A stretch of DNA of 64,000 nt from Erythrobacter sp. (GTDB taxonomy: Bacteria; Pseudomonadota; Alphaproteobacteria; Sphingomonadales; Sphingomonadaceae). The notes below the pieces were generated by a model that ran no database searches, was not told the DNA's origin, and saw only the letters and a program-made list of their open reading frames with translations. The translations under genes and the position numbers were made by a program. Shown here piece by piece: positions 7,139 through 14,737 of the stretch. Positions within the stretch are counted from its first letter, which is position 1. The number at the start of each line of letters is the position of its first letter. The DNA lies in assembly GCA_023653115.1 (NCBI GenBank), contig JAMNXO010000001.1:1-64000 (forward strand). The letters run 5' to 3'.

Positions 7139-8365
7139 ATGAGCACACAGCAGCACAAAGTCGTCGTCATCGGCGGCGGCGCGGCGGGGATCGCTACGGC
7201 GGCCTCGATGCTGAAGCGTCGTCCGGGGCTCGACATTGCGATTGTCGAGCCGTCTGATACCCATGCCTATCAGCCCGGGTGAACGATGGTGGGCGGCGGG
7301 GTGTTCGATGTCGCCAGCACCACCCGTCCGATGGCGAGCGTCATGCCCAAAGGCGTGCAATGGGTGAAGCAGGCTGCCGCAAGTTTCCAGCCTGAGGATA
7401 ATCAGGTGACGCTCAAGGATGGCACCACGCTGACTTACGAGGTGCTGATCGTTGCGCCGGGCATCAGGCTCGCCTGGGAGAAGATCATTGGGCTCGAAGC
7501 GACGCTGGGCAAGCATGGCGTCACCAGCAATTACCGCGTCGATCTGGCACCCTATACGTGGGAACTGGTGCAGCAGGTAAAGGCGGGCAGGGCGATCTTC
7601 ACCCAGCCGCCGATGCCGATCAAATGCGCCGGCGCGCCGCAGAAATCGATGTATCTCGCCTGCGATCACTGGCTGCGCGCTGGTGTGCTCGGCGATATCG
7701 AAGTCGAGTTCCGCAATGCCGGCCCGGTGCTGTTCGGCGTGGCGGACTATGTTCCGGCGCTGATGGAATACATCCAGAAATACGGCATCGGTCTCGAACT
7801 CGGCAGCAATCTGGTCGCGGTGGACGGGCCGGCGCAGGTGGCGGTGTTCCAGACCGCCGAGGGCGAGATCAGCCGCAGTTTCGACATGATGCACGTCGTG
7901 CCCCCGCAGGTTGCGCCGCAATTCCTGGCCGATAGCCCGCTGGCCGCGCCGAGCGGGTTCACCGATGTCGATCAGCACACGCTCCAGCACGTGCGCTACC
8001 CCAATATCTTTGGCCTTGGCGATGGCGGCTCCATGCCCAATGCCAAGACGGCCGCTGCCGCGCGCAAGCAGGCTCCGGTGGTCGCGGTGAATGCCTTGCG
8101 CCAGCTGGACGGCAAGGGGCCGACGGCAGGCTATGACGGCTACGGCTCGTGCCCGCTGACGGTGGAGCGCGGCAAGATCGTGCTCGCCGAGTTTGGCTAT
8201 GGCGGCAAGCTTGCGCCGAGTTTCCCGACATGGCTGATCGACGGCACCAAGGCCAATCGCCTGTCGTGGATGCTCAAGGCCGATTTCCTGCCGTGGCTCT
8301 ACTGGAACGGGATGCTGAAGGGACGCGAGTGGCTCGCTGGCCCCGGCGGACTGATCGCTCAGTAA
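7139..8365 (+). pseudogene. sqr: Type II sulfide:quinone oxidoreductase with an in-frame TGA at codon 48
   Basis: One reading frame runs from ATG 7139 to the stop at 8365 (408 codons) but is broken by TGA at 7280-7282. The first part has the FAD-binding motif VVVIGGGAAGIATA. The sequence around the stop reads HAYQPG-stop-TMVGGGVFD, where family members such as human SQOR have Trp (YQPxWTLVGxG), so a TGG to TGA change is likely. The rest looks intact: KCAGAPQK and GYGSCPLTV hold the two catalytic cysteines, followed by TLQHVRYPNIFGLGD and the C-terminal amphipathic MLKADFLPWLYWNGML. An ATG at 7286 could restart translation, but that product would lack the FAD-binding N-terminus. It is either a recent nonsense mutation or a base error. 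The enzyme would oxidise sulfide to sulfane sulfur and reduce ubiquinone. Confidence 0.85.
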
Positions 8366-8369
8366 CGCC

Positions 8370-10127
8370 ATGCTTGCCCGCTATCTCCCGATCCTCGAAT
8401 GGGGCCGCAGCTATGATCGCGGCGTGCTGACCAGCGACCTTATGGCGGCGGTGATCGTCACCATCATGCTGATCCCGCAGAGCCTTGCCTATGCGATGCT
8501 GGCGGGATTGCCGCCGGTGGTGGGCCTCTATGCCTCGATCCTGCCGCTGGTCGCCTATGCGCTGTTCGGCACCAGCCGAACGCTGGCGGTCGGCCCTGTG
8601 GCGGTTGTCTCGCTGATGACAGCGAGCGCGGCGGGCGCCGTCGCCGCACCCGGGACGGCGGCGTATTGGGAGGCGGCAGTGACGCTCGCCGCATTATCGG
8701 GCGTGATGCTGGTGGCACTCGGCCTGCTGCGATTGGGCTTCCTCGCCAACCTCCTGTCCCACCCGGTCATCAGCGGGTTCATTTCGGCCAGCGGCATCCT
8801 GATTGCCACCAGCCAGCTGAAGCACATCCTCGGGGTGAAGGTAGCGGGGGAAACCTGGCCCGAAATGCTCGCCTGCCTCGCCGGCGCACTGGGCGAGACC
8901 AACCTTGCCACGCTCGCCATTGGGATACCGGCAACGCTGTTCCTGTTCTGGGTAAGGAAGGGCCTGAAGCCCGCGCTCCAGCGCCTTAGCCTGTCCCCGC
9001 GCGCCGCTGACATGACCGCCAAGGCCGGGCCGGTGGTGGCCGTGGCAGTGACCATTCTGGCCGTCATCGCCTTCGGGCTGGAAGCGCGCGGCGTTTCGGT
9101 GGTGGGTGCGATCCCGCAAGGCCTGCCGCCTTTTGCGCTGCCTTCCGCCGACCTTGCGCTGATCCAGTCGCTGTGGGTGCCTGCGCTGCTGATTTCGGTG
9201 ATCGGCTTTGTCGAGAGTGTCTCGGTTGCGCAGACCCTGGCCGCCAAGCGCCGCCAGCGGATCGTGCCGGATCAGGAGCTGATCGGGCTCGGCGCATCGA
9301 ACATCGCGTCAGCGCTGTCGGGCGGCTATCCGGTGACCGGCGGCTTCGCGCGTTCGGTGGTCAATTTCGACGCCGGCGCGCAGACCCCGGCGGCGGGCGC
9401 CTTTACCGCGGTCGGCATCGCGCTCGCCTCGCTGTTCCTCACCCCGCTGCTGTTCCACCTGCCCAATGCGACCCTTGCGGCGACCATCATTGTCGCGGTG
9501 CTGAGCCTTGTCGATTTCAAGACGCCAAGGCAGCTGTGGGTCTATTCCAAGGCCGATTTCGCCGCCCATGCTGCAACCATCGCGATCACCTTGTTGGCCG
9601 GGGTGGAGCTTGGCGTGATCGCTGGGGTTGCAGTCGGCCTGCTGCTTTATCTGTGGCGAGCCAGCCGGCCCCATGCCGCCATCGTTGGCCGCGTGCCGGG
9701 CACCGAGCATTTCCGCAATGTCGATCGTCACACAGTGCTGACCTTGCCGCATCTGCTGTCGATCCGGATCGACGAGAGCCTCACCTATCTCAACGCCCGC
9801 TGGCTGGAGGAATATGTGCTCGAACAGGTCGCCGAGCGGCCCGCCCTGCGCCACGTCGTGCTGATGTGCAGCGCGGTCAACGCGATCGATGCGTCGGGGC
9901 TGGAGAGCCTGGAAGCGATCAACCACCGCCTCGCGGACGGGAACATCAGCCTGCACCTTTCCGAGGTGAAAGGCCCGGTGATGGACCGCCTCAAACGCAC
10001 CCATTTTCTCGATGATCTGTCGGGCCGCGTGTTCCTGTCGCAGGACAAGGCCTTTGCCGATCTGGCGCTCGATACTGGCGAGGAACCCCCATCGCCTGTC
10101 CCCGACGAGGCGCGCGGGCTCATCTGA
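8370..10127 (+). CDS. SulP-family anion transporter with STAS domain
   Basis: This 585-aa inner-membrane protein begins 4 nt after the SQR frame and is the last gene of the sulfide operon. About 12 hydrophobic segments (residues 20-420) carry SulP motifs such as IPQSLAYAMLAGLPPVVGLY near residue 35 and GGYPVTGGFARSVVNFDAGA near 313. A C-terminal STAS domain (about 445-560) contains VVLMCSAVNAIDASGLESLE. SulP proteins carry sulfate, bicarbonate or other anions; in this setting sulfate or sulfite is likely. A strong stem at 10151-10189 follows and may terminate the operon. Confidence 0.92.
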   Translation: MLARYLPILEWGRSYDRGVLTSDLMAAVIVTIMLIPQSLAYAMLAGLPPVVGLYASILPLVAYALFGTSRTLAVGPVAVVSLMTASAAGAVAAPGTAAYWEAAVTLAALSGVMLVALGLLRLGFLANLLSHPVISGFISASGILIATSQLKHILGVKVAGETWPEMLACLAGALGETNLATLAIGIPATLFLFWVRKGLKPALQRLSLSPRAADMTAKAGPVVAVAVTILAVIAFGLEARGVSVVGAIPQGLPPFALPSADLALIQSLWVPALLISVIGFVESVSVAQTLAAKRRQRIVPDQELIGLGASNIASALSGGYPVTGGFARSVVNFDAGAQTPAAGAFTAVGIALASLFLTPLLFHLPNATLAATIIVAVLSLVDFKTPRQLWVYSKADFAAHAATIAITLLAGVELGVIAGVAVGLLLYLWRASRPHAAIVGRVPGTEHFRNVDRHTVLTLPHLLSIRIDESLTYLNARWLEEYVLEQVAERPALRHVVLMCSAVNAIDASGLESLEAINHRLADGNISLHLSEVKGPVMDRLKRTHFLDDLSGRVFLSQDKAFADLALDTGEEPPSPVPDEARGLI

Positions 10128-10150
10128 GTTTGCGCCTCTCGTCCATCCTG

Positions 10151-10189
10151 TGCACCGCCGGACACCCCCCCTAACCGTCCGGCGGTGCA
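10151..10189 (+). terminator. Stem-loop after the SulP gene
   Basis: TGCACCGCCGGAC (10151-10163) and GTCCGGCGGTGCA (10177-10189) are a perfect 13-bp inverted repeat with a 13-nt C-rich loop. Only a weak pyrimidine stretch (CCCTTTC) follows rather than a T-run. It lies between the sulfide operon and cydA and probably separates their transcripts. Confidence 0.65.
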
Positions 10190-10266
10190 ACCCTTTCGGC
10201 TTCAAAGCGTATCTTCGTTGCGCCAAAAGCAATTGAACGGCGCCTCCAGGGAATTAGCTACTGATC

Positions 10267-11721
10267 ATGCTTGAGAACCTCGACGCCCTGCTGCTCGCGC
10301 GGATCCAGTTCGCCTTCACGGTGAGCTTCCATTTCTTCTTCCCGGCCTTCTCGATCGGGTTGGCGAGCTACCTTGCCGTGCTCGAAGGGCTGTGGCTGAA
10401 AACCGGCAAGAGCGTTTATCACGATCTGTTCAAATACTGGCTGAAGATCTTCGCGATCGCCTTTGCGATGGGCGTCGTCTCGGGGATCGTGATGTCGTAC
10501 CAGTTCGGCACTAACTGGTCGGTGTTCTCGGACAAGGCAGGGCCGGTGATCGGGCCGCTGATGGCCTATGAGGTGCTGACCGCATTCTTCCTCGAAGCGG
10601 GCTTCCTCGGCGTGATGCTGTTCGGGATGGAGAAGGTCGGCAAGAAGCTGCACTTCGCCGCCACGCTGATGGTGGCGCTGGGCACCTTCGTTTCAGCCTT
10701 CTGGATCCTTGCCGTCAACAGCTGGATGCAGACGCCGACGGGCTATTTCATTGCCGCCAACGGCCAGTTCATGCCAGGGCCAAGCTGGTGGGATATCGTC
10801 TTTAACCCGAGCTTCCCCTATCGCCTCGTCCACACGGTGATGGCGGCTTATCTCACCACCGCCTTCGTGGTGGGCGCCGTGGGCGCGTGGCACCTGCTGA
10901 AAGACCGCGCCAATCCGCACGCCCGAAAAATGTTCTCGATGGCGATGTGGATGGCGGCGATCGTCACGCCCTTGCAGATCTTCGCGGGCGACATGCACGG
11001 GCTCAATACGCTCGAACATCAGCCCGCCAAGGTGATGGCGATGGAGGGGCATTACCAAAGCCACCCCGAAGGCGCGCCGCTGATCTTGTTCGGCATCCCC
11101 GACAGCGAGGCAAAGACTGTGCGCTATGCGGTGGAGATTCCGAAGTTCTCCTCCTTGATCCTCAAGCATGATCTCGACGCGCCGCTGGCGGGGCTCGATA
11201 CCATTCCCGATGACGAGGAACCGCCGGTGGGAATGCTGTTCTGGAGCTTCCGCATCATGGTCGGCATCGGCTTTGCGATGCTGGGCATCGGGCTGTGGAG
11301 CCTGTGGGGCCGGGTGCGCGGCACGCTCTACGAAATGAGCTGGCTGCACCGTGCGGCCGTGCTGATGGGGCCGAGCGGCTTTGCCGCCGTGCTCGCCGGA
11401 TGGATCACCACCGAAGTCGGCCGCCAGCCTTTCGTGATCTATGGCGTGCTGCGGACGGCTGACGCGGCCAGCCCCCTTGATGCGCCCGCGGTGGCGGCAT
11501 CGCTGCTGGCCTTCATCCTGGTCTATTTCACCGTCTTCGGCATCGGCGTGTGGTATATCCTCAAGCTGATGGGCAAGGCTCCGCACGCGGGCGAATACGG
11601 GGTGAAGCGCGGCGATGTCGGCCCGATCCGCACCGCCGGTATCACCCCCGGGCCGACCCAGAACCCCGGCGGCGAGGAAACGCTCCCCACGCACGCCCCG
11701 GGTGAGAAGGAGCCGGTGTGA
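10267..11721 (+). CDS. cydA: Cytochrome bd ubiquinol oxidase subunit I (CIO-like)
   Basis: This 484-aa membrane subunit of the bd-type quinol oxidase binds haems b558, b595 and d. Visible landmarks are the N-terminal ARIQFAFTVSFHFFFPAFSIG with the haem-ligand histidine, the MSYQFGTNW segment, and the quinol-loop signature LEHQPAKVMAMEGHY near residue 250. The loop after it is short, as in the cyanide-insensitive oxidase branch. The usually invariant GRQPW is GRQPF here (near residue 387). Subunit II starts within the stop codon (TGATG at 11719-11723). Bd oxidases resist sulfide, which fits the adjacent sulfide operon. Confidence 0.95.
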   Translation: MLENLDALLLARIQFAFTVSFHFFFPAFSIGLASYLAVLEGLWLKTGKSVYHDLFKYWLKIFAIAFAMGVVSGIVMSYQFGTNWSVFSDKAGPVIGPLMAYEVLTAFFLEAGFLGVMLFGMEKVGKKLHFAATLMVALGTFVSAFWILAVNSWMQTPTGYFIAANGQFMPGPSWWDIVFNPSFPYRLVHTVMAAYLTTAFVVGAVGAWHLLKDRANPHARKMFSMAMWMAAIVTPLQIFAGDMHGLNTLEHQPAKVMAMEGHYQSHPEGAPLILFGIPDSEAKTVRYAVEIPKFSSLILKHDLDAPLAGLDTIPDDEEPPVGMLFWSFRIMVGIGFAMLGIGLWSLWGRVRGTLYEMSWLHRAAVLMGPSGFAAVLAGWITTEVGRQPFVIYGVLRTADAASPLDAPAVAASLLAFILVYFTVFGIGVWYILKLMGKAPHAGEYGVKRGDVGPIRTAGITPGPTQNPGGEETLPTHAPGEKEPV

Positions 11722-12716
11722 TGGATCTCACCGTCATCTGGGCCTTCATCATCGCCTTTGCCGTGTTCGCCTATGTGGTGATGGACGGGTTTGACCTTGG
11801 CATCGGCATCCTGTTTCCGACCTTCAATGCCGGACGCGAACGGGACCGGGCGATGAACTCGATCGCGCCGGTATGGGATGGCAACGAGACCTGGCTGGTG
11901 CTGGGCGGCGGCGGGCTGTTTGCCGCCTTTCCGCTGGCCTATGCGGTGATCCTTCCCGCGACCTATCCGCTGATCATCGCGATGCTGCTTGGCCTCGTGT
12001 TCCGCGGCGTGGCGTTCGAATATCGCTGGCGCGATCCGGGGCATCAGAAGTTCTGGGACGCGGCCTTCACCGGTGGCTCGTTTGTCGCGGCGCTGGCGCA
12101 GGGGATGACACTTGGCGCGCTGCTGCAAGGCATCGAGGTTGAAGGCCGCGCCTATGCCGGCAGCTGGTGGGACTGGCTCACGCCCTACACCCTGCTGACC
12201 GGTCTCGGCACGGTGGCAGGCTACGCCTTGCTGGGCAGCACCTGGCTGATTTGGAAGCTCGATGGCGAGGAGCAGGCCCATGCCCGTAAACTCGCGGTGC
12301 GCGCGGCGATTGCCACGATCGTACTGATGGGCGCGGTGAGCCTCTACAACATCACGCTCAACGCCGATTACGCCGCGCGCTGGCTGTCTGCGCCGGAGAT
12401 CTACTGGGTCGCGCCTGTGCCGATCCTCACCGCGCTGGTGGCGGTCTCGATGCTGCGGGCGATCACGCGCGAGCGCAATTCCAAGCCGTTCTGGCTGGGG
12501 ATCGCGCTGTTCTTCCTAGGCATGAGCGGGCTGGGGGTGACGATCTGGCCCTATGTCGTGCCCGAAAGCGTCACCATCTGGCAGGCCGCCGCGCCCTATC
12601 GCAGCCAAGCGTTCATGCTGGTGGGCGTGGCAATCACCCTGCCGCTGATCATCGGCTACACGGCATGGGCTTACTGGGTGTTCCGCGGCAAGGTCACTGA
12701 CGAGGGGTATCACTGA
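11721..12716 (+). CDS. cydB: Cytochrome bd ubiquinol oxidase subunit II
   Basis: The 331-aa subunit starts at ATG 11721, overlapping the cydA stop, with an AAGGAG Shine-Dalgarno just upstream. It has the typical start VIWAFIIAFAVFAYVVMDGFDLGIG, the WDGNETWLVLGGGGLFAAFP motif near residues 50-70, and about eight transmembrane segments. It forms the heterodimer with CydA and stabilises the di-haem site. Its stop codon overlaps the start of an 11-codon frame (TGATG at 12714-12718). Confidence 0.95.
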   Translation: MDLTVIWAFIIAFAVFAYVVMDGFDLGIGILFPTFNAGRERDRAMNSIAPVWDGNETWLVLGGGGLFAAFPLAYAVILPATYPLIIAMLLGLVFRGVAFEYRWRDPGHQKFWDAAFTGGSFVAALAQGMTLGALLQGIEVEGRAYAGSWWDWLTPYTLLTGLGTVAGYALLGSTWLIWKLDGEEQAHARKLAVRAAIATIVLMGAVSLYNITLNADYAARWLSAPEIYWVAPVPILTALVAVSMLRAITRERNSKPFWLGIALFFLGMSGLGVTIWPYVVPESVTIWQAAAPYRSQAFMLVGVAITLPLIIGYTAWAYWVFRGKVTDEGYH

Positions 12717-12751
12717 TGTCCTCAAGTAGCGCAGCGGTAGGACGACAATAA
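12716..12751 (+). CDS. 11-codon reading frame bridging cydB and the small bd subunit
   Basis: ATG 12716 overlaps the cydB stop (TGATG), and its TAA (12749-12751) overlaps the ATG of the next gene (TAATG). The frame would encode [11 protein letters not shown]. The product is probably unimportant, but the arrangement could pass terminating ribosomes from cydB to the small subunit gene, which has no good Shine-Dalgarno of its own. It may also be a chance overlap. Confidence 0.3.
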   Translation: MSSSSAAVGRQ

Positions 12752-12885
12752 TGCTCGCGCCTCCCGAGCGCGAGCCCGAAGCGCCGTTCTGGCAGCGCCT
12801 GTTGTGGATGGCGGGCATCTGGGCGGCGAGCGTCGCGGTGCTGGGCGCGGTCGCTTACATCATCCGGCTGTGGATCGCGCCGTGA
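12751..12885 (+). CDS. Small cytochrome bd accessory subunit, DUF2474/CydX-like (44 aa)
   Basis: The 44-aa product has an acidic, proline-rich N-terminus ([19 protein letters not shown]) and one transmembrane helix running from about residue 18 to 41. The size, the FWQRLLWM lead-in, the single helix and the position straight after cydB match the DUF2474 family of small subunits in CIO-type bd oxidases. It should associate with CydAB in the inner membrane. Its stop overlaps the next start (GTGA at 12882-12885). Confidence 0.75.
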   Translation: MLAPPEREPEAPFWQRLLWMAGIWAASVAVLGAVAYIIRLWIAP

Positions 12886-13232
12886 GCGCGCCCGTCAAAG
12901 TCTGGTTCGACGGTGCCTGCCCGCTATGCCGGCGTGAGATTGCGCTGATGCGGCGGTTGGACAAGCGCGGGGCGATCAGCTTTGTCGATGTGGCAGAGGG
13001 GAGCGATCCTGCCTGCCCGATCGACCGTGCACAACTGCTCGCGCGCTTCCATGCCGAGGAGAACGGCGTGGTGCATGATGGCGCAGCGGCCTTTGCGGCG
13101 ATGTGGCGTGCGATCCCGCTGCTGCGCCCGCTGGGGCTGCTGGCGCGGAACCGCACAGTGCTGCGGGTGCTGGAGGCGGCTTACCTGCGCTTTCTGAAAG
13201 TCCGCCCACGCCTGCAACGCTTCTTCGCCTAG
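12882..13232 (+). CDS. DCC-family thiol-disulfide oxidoreductase (DUF393)
   Basis: The 116-aa protein starts at GTG 12882, coupled to the preceding small subunit gene. An upstream ATG at 12804 in the same frame would read through that gene and is not the likely start. The [12 protein letters not shown] motif (about residues 9-20) gives the DxxCPxC signature of the DCC family, thioredoxin-like proteins whose partners are mostly unknown. The C-terminal [25 protein letters not shown] is also typical. Co-transcription with cydAB suggests a link to respiratory redox state, but that is inference. Confidence 0.8.
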   Translation: MSAPVKVWFDGACPLCRREIALMRRLDKRGAISFVDVAEGSDPACPIDRAQLLARFHAEENGVVHDGAAAFAAMWRAIPLLRPLGLLARNRTVLRVLEAAYLRFLKVRPRLQRFFA

Positions 13233-13299
13233 TTTCCGCTTGCTCTGCGCCCGCTGATGGTCTGAATCTCCTGCCAGAGAGACGGGAGAGACACAGCCA

Positions 13300-14466
13300 A
13301 TGAGCTATTTCGGCGCGATGCAGAACGAGATCTACAATGCCGGGCTGCGCGGCATCCTGCCCACCTGGCCGGTCGATTTCGCCACCTTGGAAAAGCGCGC
13401 ACACGAAGCGCTCGGCCCGATGATGACGAACTATGTCGCGGGCGGATGCGGGGACGAACACACGCAGGACCAGAACGCCGCGGCCTTCCACCACTGGGGC
13501 ATGGTGCCGCGCATGATGGTCGATTGTTCGGAGCGCGATCTCAGCATCGAACTGTTCGGCCACACCTATCCCACCCCTTTGTTCATGGCTCCGATCGGCC
13601 TCAATGGCGAGGCCTCGCAGGATCGCCACGGGGATATGGCCGCCGCGCGCGCATCGGCGCTCACGGGCGTGCCGTTCTGCGCCTCGACGCTGGCGAATGA
13701 TCCGCTGGAGGATGTGAAGGCAGCCTGCGGCGATACGCCCGCGTGGTTCCAGCTCTACACCCCGAGGAACAAGGAGCTGGCCACCAGCCTGATCCGCCGT
13801 GCCGAAGACGCCGGCTACAAGGCGCTGGTAGTGACGCTGGATACCTGGGTGACCGGATGGCGCCCGCGCGACTTGAACGCCTCGAACTTCCCGCAGCTGC
13901 GCGGCAAGGTGCTGCAGAACTACTTCACCGATCCGGTCTTCCGCTCGCTGCTCGCCAAGCCGCCCGAGGAAGATATGCAAACCGCGATCTTCACCTGGGC
14001 GGCCACCTTCGGCCAGGTGCTGACCTGGGACGACATGGCGTGGTTCAAATCGGTGACCAAGCTGCCGATCGTGCTCAAGGGCATCTGCCACCCGGATGAC
14101 GCACGCCGTGCGGTCGATTGCGGGGCGGATGCGGTCTATTGCTCGAACCACGGCGGGCGGCAGGCCAATGGCGGCATCGCAACTATCGATCTGCTGGAAG
14201 ATGTGGTGCAGGCGGCTGGCGATGTGCCGGTGCTGTTTGACAGCGGCGTGCGTTCGGGCACCGATGCGGTCAAGGCGCTGGCGCTCGGCGCGCGGGCGAT
14301 CGGGGTGGGGCGGCCTTACACCTACGGCCTCGCACTCGGCGGCGCGGAAGGCGCGGCGTGGGTGTTAAGATCGATCCTCGCCGAGGCGGACCTGCTGATG
14401 GCCGTTAATGGTTATCCGACCCTCGCCGACGTGCGTGCTGCCGGAGCGAAGCGCACGGATCGGTAG
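13300..14466 (+). CDS. FMN-dependent alpha-hydroxy-acid oxidase, lactate 2-monooxygenase-like
   Basis: This 388-aa TIM-barrel flavoprotein resembles mycobacterial lactate 2-monooxygenase: YFGAMQNEIYNAGL at the N-terminus, YVAGGCGDEHTQ near residue 47, and the catalytic SNHGGRQ near residue 286, whose histidine takes the substrate alpha-proton. The FMN phosphate site DSGVRSGTDAVKALALGA follows. It would oxidise L-lactate or a similar 2-hydroxy acid, releasing acetate and CO2 if it is a true monooxygenase or the keto acid if a dehydrogenase. The sequence alone does not decide between these. Confidence 0.85.
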   Translation: MSYFGAMQNEIYNAGLRGILPTWPVDFATLEKRAHEALGPMMTNYVAGGCGDEHTQDQNAAAFHHWGMVPRMMVDCSERDLSIELFGHTYPTPLFMAPIGLNGEASQDRHGDMAAARASALTGVPFCASTLANDPLEDVKAACGDTPAWFQLYTPRNKELATSLIRRAEDAGYKALVVTLDTWVTGWRPRDLNASNFPQLRGKVLQNYFTDPVFRSLLAKPPEEDMQTAIFTWAATFGQVLTWDDMAWFKSVTKLPIVLKGICHPDDARRAVDCGADAVYCSNHGGRQANGGIATIDLLEDVVQAAGDVPVLFDSGVRSGTDAVKALALGARAIGVGRPYTYGLALGGAEGAAWVLRSILAEADLLMAVNGYPTLADVRAAGAKRTDR

Positions 14467-14568
14467 AACGTTGCCTGCGCAAGCCCGTTAACCATCACCT
14501 TCATACATTTTCCACAGATTTGCTGTTATCGTGATCTTCATAACAAAAGCGAATCGGGGACGTGTTCA

Positions 14569-14724
14569 ATGGCAAGACCAACTATCTGGTCCAGCGGTCC
14601 AGATCCCATGCGCCGCACTGTCTGCTTTCAGGACGAACACTCGCGCCGCGCGCGCTATGGCCGCATCCAGCCGATGCAGAGCCGCCAGTCGCTGCTGCGC
14701 CGGATTGCCAGCCTGATCGCGTGA
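14569..14724 (+). CDS. Small basic hypothetical protein (51 aa)
   Basis: The 51-aa frame MARPTIWSSGPDPMRRTVC... ends QSRQSLLRRIASLIA and is rich in arginine. A GGGGA at 14556-14560 lies 8 nt before the ATG. The TVCFQDEHSRRARYGRIQPM segment looks composed rather than random, and no other gene competes for the space between two annotated genes. I do not recognise a family. The 100 nt before it are relatively AT-rich and hold TTTTCCACA, one mismatch from a DnaA box, which is not enough to call an origin. Confidence 0.45.
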   Translation: MARPTIWSSGPDPMRRTVCFQDEHSRRARYGRIQPMQSRQSLLRRIASLIA

Positions 14725-14737
14725 TCGCCGGGGGCGT

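Noticed and set aside
7280-7282. The SQR TGA as a selenocysteine codon
   Set aside because: The family residue at this position is Trp, not Cys, the adjacent bases show no bacterial SECIS-like stem directly after the TGA, and no selenocysteine gene is seen. A nonsense mutation or base error is simpler.
7286-8365. A shorter functional SQR starting at ATG 7286
   Set aside because: It would lack the GGGAAG FAD-binding motif encoded before the stop, and no Shine-Dalgarno precedes the ATG.
14500-14560. A replication origin near TTTTCCACA
   Set aside because: Only one imperfect DnaA-box-like word is present, with no cluster, no dnaA/dnaN genes and no AT-rich unwinding element. recF at 57 kb is also not next to dnaN here.
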